Shown here one piece after another: positions 15,645 to 20,943 of a DNA stretch of 20,943 bases. How positions within the stretch are numbered: position 1 is the stretch's first letter; each line of letters opens with the position of its first letter. A program made the translations under genes and the position numbers. The stretch lies in the NCBI GenBank assembly GCA_046594105.1, contig JBKJQB010000121.1:1-20943 (forward strand). The letters are read 5' to 3'. Source of the DNA: JBDSGC01 sp046594105. GTDB lineage: Bacteria; Acidobacteriota; Thermoanaerobaculia; Gp7-AA8. The notes below the pieces were generated by a model, which saw nothing but the letters and a program-made list of their open reading frames with translations, ran no database searches and was not told where the DNA came from.

Positions 15645-15758
15645 GTCATCCTGAGCGGCGTGGGTGGCGGGCGGGAAGCGAAGGATCTGCAATCACGATG
15701 CTGCTTGCGGCATTTGGGTCGATGCAGATCCTTCGCCGTCTGCGCGGCTCAGGATGAC
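15645..15758. repeat. 114-bp palindromic dispersed-type repeat
   Basis: The element begins GTCATCCTGAGC and ends GCTCAGGATGAC, a perfect 12-bp terminal inverted repeat. Inside is a second nested pair, GAAGGATCTGC and GCAGATCCTTC. It fills the gap between hpt and uppP and could fold into a long hairpin, possibly serving as a transcription barrier for the two convergent genes. Similar GTCATCCTGAGC-type repeats are dispersed in many environmental bacteria. It has no coding capacity, so it is MITE- or REP-like. Confidence 0.8.
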
Positions 15759-15810
15759 GGGGGGAGGCGACGCCGCTCAGACCAAGCGGTAGCATCTTCC
15801 CCGCCACCCT

Positions 15811-16638
15811 CTACGCCTTCAGATACCCGCTCGCCAACAGCGCGATCATCACGGCGCCGAGGGCGAAGCGGTAGTAAATGAAGACGTTCGTGGTGTGCGT
15901 GCGCAGGTAGCGGATCAGGAACCAGATCGAGGCGTATCCGGAGACGAACGCCACCACGATGGCCACCATCACCTGCGTCCATCCGATGGCCGCCAGCTCG
16001 TGGCGTTCCTTGAGCAGTTCGAGCACGGCCGCTCCCCCCACTGCGGGGATGCTGAGCAGGAACGAATAGCGCGCCGCGGTCGGCCGGTCGATTCCCCGGA
16101 ACAGCGCGGTCATGATGGTCGAGCCGCTTCGCGAAGAGCCAGGAATCAGCGCCAGACACTGCCCGAGGCCGATGGCCACCCCATCGCCTACGGTCATCGA
16201 ATCAAAGTCCTTCAGGTTCCGGCGTTTCGCGTACATCTCGGCGATCAGCATAAGGACTGCCACCACGATGACCATCGTGCTCACGATCCACAGGCCGCGA
16301 AATGTGGACTCGATGTGCTTTTTGAGCAGCAGGCCGAGGATCACGATGGGGACGGTGCCGATGATGACCAGCCAGGCTTCGCGGGAGTCGGTATCGGCCA
16401 GCGGTTTTCCGGTGGTCAGCCCGCGGAAGAATCCGACGATCAGCCTCACAATATCCCGGAAGAAGTAGATGATCGCGGCCAGCAGGGTGCCGATCTGGAT
16501 CACCGCCGAGAAGGCGGCGCCGGGATCTCCCCATCCCATCAGGGTGGGGACGATTTCCAGATGCGCGGTCGAGCTGACCGGGATGAACTCGGTGAGACCC
16601 TGGACCAGGCCAAGGACGATGGCTTCGATGATCGACAT
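15811..16638 (-). CDS. uppP: Undecaprenyl-diphosphate phosphatase UppP (BacA)
   Basis: The 275-residue integral membrane protein is UppP, which dephosphorylates undecaprenyl diphosphate to recycle the lipid carrier for peptidoglycan and surface polysaccharides. Both signature motifs are present: GLTEFIPVSSTAHL at residues 14-27 and PGSSRSGST at 166-174. About seven to eight hydrophobic segments are visible. Activity is associated with bacitracin tolerance. It starts 5 bases after the RNase J stop and is almost surely co-transcribed with it. The carrier it recycles would also serve pathways such as that of the glycosyltransferase cluster at 3370-6661, although that link is inference. Confidence 0.97.
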   Translation of the reverse strand: MSIIEAIVLGLVQGLTEFIPVSSTAHLEIVPTLMGWGDPGAAFSAVIQIGTLLAAIIYFFRDIVRLIVGFFRGLTTGKPLADTDSREAWLVIIGTVPIVILGLLLKKHIESTFRGLWIVSTMVIVVAVLMLIAEMYAKRRNLKDFDSMTVGDGVAIGLGQCLALIPGSSRSGSTIMTALFRGIDRPTAARYSFLLSIPAVGGAAVLELLKERHELAAIGWTQVMVAIVVAFVSGYASIWFLIRYLRTHTTNVFIYYRFALGAVMIALLASGYLKA

Positions 16639-16643
16639 GAGTG

Positions 16644-17168
16644 CTACATCTCCCAGATGACCGGCAGGATCATGGGCCGCCGCCCCATGGCCTTGCGGAA
16701 GTACCGCTTCAACAACGCCCGCATTTTCTCCTGCATCACCTCGGCGTCACGCAGCTCGTCGGGATGACACTGCCCGATCAACTGCACGAGTTGTGCGCGC
16801 ACCTCGGCCAGCAGTTCCTGACTGGCATCTACATGGACCAGTCCGCGGGTGATGATCTCCGGGTCGCGCGCCAGCGCTCCCGCGGAATCCACCACGATGA
16901 CCACGATGACGAAGCCGTCCTCGGCGAGGTGTTTGCGGTCCCGGACGACCACCTCAGGCACTTCTTCCGCCTCGCTGTCGATGAAGACCTTGCCGTTCGA
17001 CACGCGATCCGCAAGCACCCGCAGAGTGTCCCCGTCGATCTCCACAATCTGCCCGTTGGTGATGACCGCACCATGCGCGATCCCCACGCTCTGCGCCAGC
17101 TTGGCGTGGTGCATCAGGTGACGCAGGGTGCCGTGGATGGGAATGAAAAACTTAGGTCGGGTCAGGTT
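16644..17168 (-). CDS. rnj: Ribonuclease J, C-terminal part after a frameshift
   Basis: This frame carries the rest of RNase J. It opens with NLTRPKFFIPIHGTLRHL, the conserved segment that follows the GHACQEELKLM block at the end of the upstream frame. It then includes the beta-CASP/C-terminal domain (DGFVIVVIVVDSAG) and ends with the typical GRRPMILPVIWEM. The first Met in this frame is at 17114, but the homology starts at 17168 with no start codon there, so it is not an independent gene. Restoring two bases at about 17168-17170 would fuse it to the N-terminal part into a roughly 548-residue enzyme, the normal RNase J size. UppP follows 5 bases after the stop. Confidence 0.85.
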   Translation of the reverse strand, partial: NLTRPKFFIPIHGTLRHLMHHAKLAQSVGIAHGAVITNGQIVEIDGDTLRVLADRVSNGKVFIDSEAEEVPEVVVRDRKHLAEDGFVIVVIVVDSAGALARDPEIITRGLVHVDASQELLAEVRAQLVQLIGQCHPDELRDAEVMQEKMRALLKRYFRKAMGRRPMILPVIWEM

Positions 17169-18288
17169 GCATCAGCTTCAGCTCTTCCTGGCAGGCGTGT
17201 CCGGAGACGTGAACGTCCGCACTGTCGGACGAGAGCACCTCGGCGCCGCGGCGATAGAGGTTGTCGATGACATGCGAGATGGCGCGCTCGTTCCCGGGGA
17301 TGGCGCGCGCGGAAATGATCACCAGATCGCCCCGCCCGATCTCCACCTGCTTGTGCTCGCCGACCGCCATGCGCGACAGGGCCGATGATGGCTCTCCCTG
17401 GGTCCCCGTGGTGATGATGACGACCTCGCGATTCTCGAAATCGCTGGTGCGCGCGTTCACTCCCGGACGCAGTTCCCTCGGGAAGGAAACGTACCCCAGG
17501 CGCTCCGCAGTCTCCATGTTGTCCACCAGCGAGCGACCGACCAGGAAGACCTTCCGGTGATGCTTTCGCGCGAGGTCGAGGATCTGCTGAACGCGGTGGA
17601 TGTGCGACGCGAAGGTGGTCACGATGATGCGGCCGCGAGCCTCCGCGAAGAGCTGCCCGAGCGCTGGAGAAACACTCTTCTCCGAGCCTCCGTGACCCGG
17701 CACCAGCGCGTTGGTGGAGTCGCTGAGGAGAGCGAGCACGCCTTCCTCGCCATACTGCGCGAAGCGGCTCACGTCGGTGGTTTTGCCATCGACGGGGGTG
17801 TGATCGATCTTGAAGTCGCCGGTGTGGATGATCGTTCCCGCGGGGGTGCGGATGGCGAAGCCAAGGGCGTCGATGATGGAGTGCGTGACCCGGAGCGCTT
17901 CCACGCGGAAGACTCCGGTTTCGATCATCTGACGGGGAGCAAGCTCGCGCAGATCGATCCCTTCGATGCCGAACTCTTCGAGCTTGTCGCGAACGAATCC
18001 GAGAGCCAGCGGCATTCCGTAGACGGGGATCTTCAGCCGCTCGACTAGAAAAGGGACTGCGCCGATGTGGTCCTCGTGACCGTGGGTCAGAAACAGTGCC
18101 CGGACCCTGGCCCCGTTGTCGAAGAGGTACGACATGTCGGGGACGATGACGTCGACGCCCATGGTGGCAGCGTCAGGAAACATCATTCCGCAGTCGACGA
18201 CGATGGCCTCGTCGCCGTACTCGTACACCATCAGGTTCATCCCGATCTCGCCGAGTCCGCCGAGCGGGATGATGCGAAGTTTTTCCAT
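17152..18288 (-). CDS. rnj: Ribonuclease J, N-terminal catalytic part before a frameshift
   Basis: The 378-residue frame is the metallo-beta-lactamase/beta-CASP part of RNase J, a 5'-exonuclease and endonuclease central to mRNA decay and rRNA maturation. It starts MEKLRIIPLGGLGEIG and has the zinc motif HGHEDH at residues 69-74, H136, and D158 in IHTGDFKIDH. SDSTNA, GTQGEPSSALSRM and HVSGHACQEELKLM follow. The frame leaves the family sequence after ELKLM and ends six codons later at a TAA (17152-17154), while the expected continuation is found in another frame. ATG 18288 is chosen over the more distal start in the open frame because the family begins there. The break may be a real mutation, recoding, or an error in the sequence. 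Confidence 0.88.
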   Translation of the reverse strand: MEKLRIIPLGGLGEIGMNLMVYEYGDEAIVVDCGMMFPDAATMGVDVIVPDMSYLFDNGARVRALFLTHGHEDHIGAVPFLVERLKIPVYGMPLALGFVRDKLEEFGIEGIDLRELAPRQMIETGVFRVEALRVTHSIIDALGFAIRTPAGTIIHTGDFKIDHTPVDGKTTDVSRFAQYGEEGVLALLSDSTNALVPGHGGSEKSVSPALGQLFAEARGRIIVTTFASHIHRVQQILDLARKHHRKVFLVGRSLVDNMETAERLGYVSFPRELRPGVNARTSDFENREVVIITTGTQGEPSSALSRMAVGEHKQVEIGRGDLVIISARAIPGNERAISHVIDNLYRRGAEVLSSDSADVHVSGHACQEELKLMQPDPT

Positions 18289-18430
18289 GGTCGGGATCGA
18301 GGTCTTGGCGCCACGGCCACAGGCGCCCGCGCGATGTATCACGACAGGAAGCGGGGAAGCAATGATGGAAGAGGCGAGGGATGACCGAAAAGGAGTGATG
18401 AACGTATGACCTCGGTGACCGGTTGCGATC

Positions 18431-18448
18431 AGGATGGCTCTCCATCCT
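18431..18448. repeat. Small perfect hairpin in a divergent intergenic gap
   Basis: AGGATGG and CCATCCT form a seven-pair stem with a four-base loop. It lies 16 bases upstream of the TATCAT hexamer of the 63-residue protein gene, about where a -35 or an operator would be, so a regulatory role is possible. The rest of the gap from 18289 shows nothing recognisable. Confidence 0.35.
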
Positions 18449-18463
18449 CCCCTCTCCCAGGCG

Positions 18464-18469
18464 TATCAT
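18464..18469 (+). promoter_or_regulatory. -10 hexamer before the 63-residue protein gene
   Basis: TATCAT ends 6 bases before GTG 18476, which predicts transcription starting at the GTG itself and a leaderless mRNA. No Shine-Dalgarno is present. Confidence 0.5.
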
Positions 18470-18475
18470 TGGACT

Positions 18476-18667
18476 GTGACGGACCGTTCGAACTGGCCAA
18501 CCCGGAAGCTGCGGCTGGAAGACGATGGAAACGACACCGCTACTCTCACTCCGGCCGAGCGGATCGACATGGTCTGGGAGATCACCACGAGCGCATGGGC
18601 GTTCAAAGATCCGGGTTTCCGTGAATCGCGACTTCGCCGAGATATTGCAAGAGTTATCCGCCGCTGA
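18476..18667 (+). CDS. Small protein of unknown function paired with a nucleotidyltransferase
   Basis: The 63-residue product begins VTDRSNWPTRKLRLEDDG and contains TPAERIDMVWEITTSAWAF, ending in a very basic tail (RESRLRRDIARVIRR). From memory, proteins of this general pattern occur next to small nucleotidyltransferases in several environmental phyla and are uncharacterised; I cannot verify this here. GTG 18476 is chosen over the ATG at 18434 because a TATCAT hexamer sits just upstream and the residues before it look non-coding. It overlaps the nucleotidyltransferase start by 47 bases, so expression is tightly coupled, as in toxin-antitoxin pairs. The basic C-terminus might bind nucleic acid, which is inference. 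Confidence 0.7.
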   Translation: MTDRSNWPTRKLRLEDDGNDTATLTPAERIDMVWEITTSAWAFKDPGFRESRLRRDIARVIRR

Positions 18668-19061
18668 GGCTGATTTCCTGATCGTCGGCGCGTACGCCAT
18701 GGCCGCGCACGACCAACCGCGCGCGACCGGCGACATCGACATCTGGATCCGGCCCACATCAACGAACGCGCAGCGCGTCTGGTCCGCATTGGTGCGCTTC
18801 GGCGCTCCGCTGACCGAGCTGTCGGTGGCCGATCTTTCGAACCCGGGAGTGGTCTTTCAGATCGGTCTGCCGCCGAGCCGCATCGACATCCTGACCGCAA
18901 TTTCGGGGGTGACGTTCGAGGAGGCCTGGCCGAACCGCTTGACGGTCGAGCACGACTCGATGCGCTACCACGTAATCGGGAAAGAGGATCTGATTCGAAA
19001 CAAGCGAGCCGCGGCCCGACCGAAAGACCTCGTCGACGCAGACGTTCTCGAGTCGGAGTAG
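18621..19061 (+). CDS. MNT-like nucleotidyltransferase (DUF6036-type)
   Basis: The 146-residue protein has the small nucleotidyltransferase pattern: DFLIVGAYAMAAHDQPRATGDIDIWI, in which a degenerate G-x-Y-A loop is followed by the DID metal-binding pair. It continues with VSALVRFGAP-like helices, PPSRIDILTAISGV and a C-terminal RNKRAAARPKDLVDADVL, typical of proteins grouped as DUF6036 or AbiEii-like. Such proteins may transfer nucleotides to a partner protein or RNA. GTG 18621 gives the best fit to the family N-terminus (VNRDFAEILQEL); the open frame extends to 18525. It lies inside the end of the 63-residue gene, and no HEPN partner is present, so this is not a classic MNT-HEPN pair. A toxin-antitoxin or defence role is possible but unproven. 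Confidence 0.8.
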   Translation: MNRDFAEILQELSAAEADFLIVGAYAMAAHDQPRATGDIDIWIRPTSTNAQRVWSALVRFGAPLTELSVADLSNPGVVFQIGLPPSRIDILTAISGVTFEEAWPNRLTVEHDSMRYHVIGKEDLIRNKRAAARPKDLVDADVLESE

Positions 19062-19103
19062 CCCTCATGCCCGAGACCGCCCTGGCCAGAAAACTCAAAC
19101 TAA

Positions 19104-19127
19104 CTCATGGTCCGCCTTCGCCATGAG
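19104..19127. terminator. Inverted repeat between nucleotidyltransferase and asnS
   Basis: CTCATGG and CCATGAG form a seven-pair stem with a ten-base loop in the gap where the nucleotidyltransferase and asnS converge. Reading toward asnS's downstream side, a T-rich stretch follows on the minus strand, so it may act as a weak terminator for asnS. No clean U-tract is present. Confidence 0.3.
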
Positions 19128-19154
19128 GCCGTATAAAGAAGGCGAAGCCAGGTG

Positions 19155-19186
19155 GCGCCGGCATCCTTGCCGGCGGGAGCTCGCCC
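19155..19186 (+). repeat. Truncated copy of a GCCGGCATCC dispersed repeat
   Basis: GCGCCGGCATCCTTGCCGGC (19155-19174) matches 20607-20626 exactly. The adjoining CGGGAGCTCGCCC (19174-19186) is the reverse complement of 20656-20668. The same repeat family therefore flanks asnS on both sides, here in short, rearranged form. Confidence 0.75.
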
Positions 19187-19223
19187 GGAGCCCCCGGGCT
19201 GGATCCCGCGTTCCGAAACGTTC

Positions 19224-20516
19224 CTACGGATAGATCCGGTTGATCATCCGCGGATACGGAATGGTCTCGCGCAGGTGTGGCACGCCGCTGACCCAGGCTA
19301 CGCAGCGCTCGATGCCCATCCCGAATCCGGAATGCGGGAACGTTCCGTACTTGCGCACGTCGAGGTACCACTGAAAGGCTTTCAGCGGCAGGTTGTGCTC
19401 CTGGATCCGCTGCAGCAGCAGGTCGTGGTCATGGATGCGCTGCGAGCCGCCGATGATCTCGCCGTAGCCTTCCGGCGCGATCATGTCAAGACCGAGAACG
19501 ACCGACGGGTCCTGCGGATCGGGCTGCATGTAGAAGGCTTTGATGGCGGTGGGATAACGCGAGATCATCACCGGCCGGTCGAAGGAGTTGGCGATGATCG
19601 TCTCTTCGTCGCCGCCGAAGTCATCGCCAAACTTGACCGGCATGCCCTTCGAGGCCAGCAGCTCGATGGCATCGCGGTAGGTAATCCGCGGAAAAGGTCG
19701 TTTCACGTTCTCCAGTTTCGAAAGATCCCGCTCCAGCGTCTTCAGTTCTTCCTGACACCGCTCCAGCGCCCTCCCGACCAGGTACTCGACAAACTCCTCA
19801 GCCAGTGACTGCAGGCCTTCGAATTCGAGGAAGGCTACCTCCGGCTCGATCATCCAGAACTCGGTCAGATGCCGGCGCGTCTTCGACTTCTCGGCCCGGA
19901 AGGTCGGGCCGAAACAGTAGACCTTTCCGAATGCTGCGGCCGCCGGCTCGAGGTAGAGCTGCCCCGACTGCGACAGGTAGGCCTTCTCGCCGAAGTAGTC
20001 GGTCTCGAACAGCGTCGAGCTTCCCTCGGCTGCGTTGGCCGTCAGGATCGGCGAGTCGATGAGCACAAAATCGCGATCGTAGAAAAAATCGCGACAGGCC
20101 TTCTCGATCTCGTTGCGAATGCGCAGCACGGCATGCTGCTTCGACGAGCGCAGCCACAGGTGCCGGGAGTCCATCAGGAACGCCGTTCCATGCTCCTTCG
20201 GCGTGATCGGATACTCCTCGGTCAGATGCATGACCTCGAACGACTCCACGCCGAGCTCCACGCCCCCCGGGGCGCGCTCCTCGGCGCGGACAGTACCCTT
20301 CACGCGAACCGTGGACTCCTGCGTGGCCTGTTCCGCCGCGTTCCAGGTCTCTTCAGAGACTTCTTTCTTGAAGACGACGCACTGCAGGTAGCCGCTGCCG
20401 TCGCGGACGATGGGGAACTGCAGCTTGCCGGAGCTGCGCTTGTTGTACAGCCAGCCGTCGATGGTGACGGTCTCTCCGACATGCCGGGGAAGCTCTTTGA
20501 TCCGAAGGTCGCTCAT
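19224..20516 (-). CDS. asnS: Asparaginyl-tRNA synthetase
   Basis: The 430-residue protein is a class IIb synthetase that charges tRNA-Asn. It has an N-terminal OB-fold anticodon-binding domain (about residues 15-100, TVTIDGWLYNKRSSGKLQF). The catalytic domain has motif 2 (FRAEKSKTRRHLTEFWMIEPE) and motif 3 (GFGMGIERCV), and the ending IPYPRMINRIYP is typical of AsnRS rather than AspRS. Its presence shows direct Asn-tRNA charging. ATG 20516 is supported by a perfect TATAAT 11 bases upstream. It is a single-gene unit, bordered by dispersed GCCGGC repeats on both sides. Confidence 0.97.
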   Translation of the reverse strand: MSDLRIKELPRHVGETVTIDGWLYNKRSSGKLQFPIVRDGSGYLQCVVFKKEVSEETWNAAEQATQESTVRVKGTVRAEERAPGGVELGVESFEVMHLTEEYPITPKEHGTAFLMDSRHLWLRSSKQHAVLRIRNEIEKACRDFFYDRDFVLIDSPILTANAAEGSSTLFETDYFGEKAYLSQSGQLYLEPAAAAFGKVYCFGPTFRAEKSKTRRHLTEFWMIEPEVAFLEFEGLQSLAEEFVEYLVGRALERCQEELKTLERDLSKLENVKRPFPRITYRDAIELLASKGMPVKFGDDFGGDEETIIANSFDRPVMISRYPTAIKAFYMQPDPQDPSVVLGLDMIAPEGYGEIIGGSQRIHDHDLLLQRIQEHNLPLKAFQWYLDVRKYGTFPHSGFGMGIERCVAWVSGVPHLRETIPYPRMINRIYP

Positions 20517-20527
20517 CAGGGCTGGCG

Positions 20528-20533
20528 ATTATA
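20528..20533 (-). promoter_or_regulatory. Consensus -10 hexamer before asnS
   Basis: TATAAT on the minus strand ends 11 bases before ATG 20516. The predicted leader is about 4-5 bases and contains no Shine-Dalgarno sequence. Confidence 0.6.
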
Positions 20534-20582
20534 GGCGAGAGGGGAATGGGGGGACGGCACAGTCAGGATGAACGTGCGCTCC

Positions 20583-20602
20583 GTGATTCTGAGCGAAGCG
20601 AA
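20583..20602 (+). repeat. Fragment of a TCCTGAGC-type repeat
   Basis: GTGATTCTGAGCGAAGCGAA resembles the outer arm of the 15645-15758 element (GTCATCCTGAGC) and stops where the GCCGGC element begins. The matching second arm is absent, which suggests a partial copy interrupted by the other repeat. Confidence 0.45.
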
Positions 20603-20603
20603 C

Positions 20604-20713
20604 GTAGCGCCGGCATCCTTGCCGGCCGTGGCGTCGGCTTCCAGCCGGCGCTACTGGGCGAGCTCCCGCGGGCAGGATGCCCGCGACACGGCCGGCAGGG
20701 ATGCCGGCGCTAC
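20604..20713. repeat. 110-bp palindromic GCCGGC repeat element
   Basis: The element begins GTAGCGCCGGCATCC and ends GGATGCCGGCGCTAC, a perfect 15-bp terminal inverted repeat. It contains an extra internal GCCGGCGCTAC (20644-20654) and a hairpin CGGGC-AGGAT-GCCCG. It has no coding capacity and lies upstream of asnS. Part of it recurs downstream of asnS at 19155-19186. It is REP- or MITE-like. Confidence 0.8.
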
Positions 20714-20782
20714 GAAAGTCACTCATTTCCCCAGCGTCGCGACGCTGCGAACGCGCCGTTCCTCAGCTGAAGGATGCCGGCC

Positions 20783-20943
20783 TCACCCCATGCGCGACAA
20801 CGCCGCTGCGATCTCGCGCGTTTCGCCGAGAATCGCGGTCAGCTTCGTGTCGAAGCGCTGGACCTTGTCCCATTCTGCTTCGTAAAAGCGCTGGTAGGGC
20901 TCGAAGGCGGAGGTGATGCTGCGGAGCATGCGGTCGATCTCCG
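20783..20943 (-). CDS. C-terminus of an unknown protein, cut by the window edge
   Basis: A minus-strand frame enters from the right edge and ends at TGA (20783-20785), giving 52 residues that start EIDRMLRSITSAFEPYQRFY and end REIAAALSRMG. The heptad-like spacing of hydrophobic residues and the high charge suggest a helical, perhaps coiled-coil, C-terminus. GC-rich third positions and the absence of an alternative long frame support coding. The family cannot be named from this part alone. Confidence 0.6.
   Translation of the reverse strand, partial: EIDRMLRSITSAFEPYQRFYEAEWDKVQRFDTKLTAILGETREIAAALSRMG

Noticed and set aside
17140..17172. Programmed ribosomal frameshift in RNase J
   Set aside because: No slippery heptamer, RF2-type CUUUGA signal or clear downstream pseudoknot is visible; mutation or sequence error is simpler.

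Overview
The window is GC-rich, densely coded bacterial chromosome carrying mostly housekeeping genes. I see no tRNA, rRNA, CRISPR array, prophage or complete insertion sequence. RNase J, UppP, a CHASE2-type class III cyclase, a 63-residue protein/nucleotidyltransferase pair, and dispersed GTCATCCTGAGC-type and GCCGGCATCC-type repeats together suggest a soil or environmental diderm of the Acidobacteriota type. That placement is an inference from gene content and repeat style, not from a marker gene.

Layout. (1) 57-3230, minus strand: an unknown membrane-anchored protein, then the YceD/DUF177 protein, ribosomal protein L32 (rpmF) and PlsX, the classic yceD-rpmF-plsX lipid/ribosome operon. (2) 3370-6661, plus strand: three consecutive GT-B family-4 glycosyltransferases; the middle one is broken by a one-base frameshift. 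(3) 6662-7204: a relatively AT-rich island with a sigma-70-like promoter, a hairpin/U-tract inside the leader, an unannotated 22-residue peptide that is nearly all Lys and Ser, and a strong intrinsic terminator. (4) 7205-11559, plus strand: a CHASE2-adenylate/guanylate cyclase, then three exported proteins (unknown, M48 metalloprotease, DUF4097-like). (5) 11578-13375, minus strand: a fumarylacetoacetate-hydrolase-family enzyme overlapping a tRNA nucleotidyltransferase/poly(A) polymerase. (6) 13473-15041, minus strand: a 522-residue protein of unknown function, divergent from hpt. (7) 15811-18288, minus strand: RNase J (split by a frameshift at about 17169) and UppP. (8) 18476-19061, plus strand: a 63-residue protein overlapping a MNT-like nucleotidyltransferase. 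(9) 19224-20516, minus strand: AsnS, flanked by dispersed repeats. (10) The C-terminus of an unknown minus-strand gene runs off the right edge.

Two points deserve attention. First, seven genes that begin transcription units have a TANNNT -10 hexamer only 6-11 bases before the start codon and no Shine-Dalgarno sequence, whereas several internal operon genes have good Shine-Dalgarno sequences. This implies leaderless or nearly leaderless mRNAs as the normal mode here. Second, the compact locus at 6801-7154 looks like a self-contained small transcription unit with a possible attenuated leader and a polybasic micropeptide. It is the best candidate for something undescribed. Two otherwise intact genes (a glycosyltransferase and RNase J) carry frameshifts, so assembly or read error must be excluded before biology is read into them.
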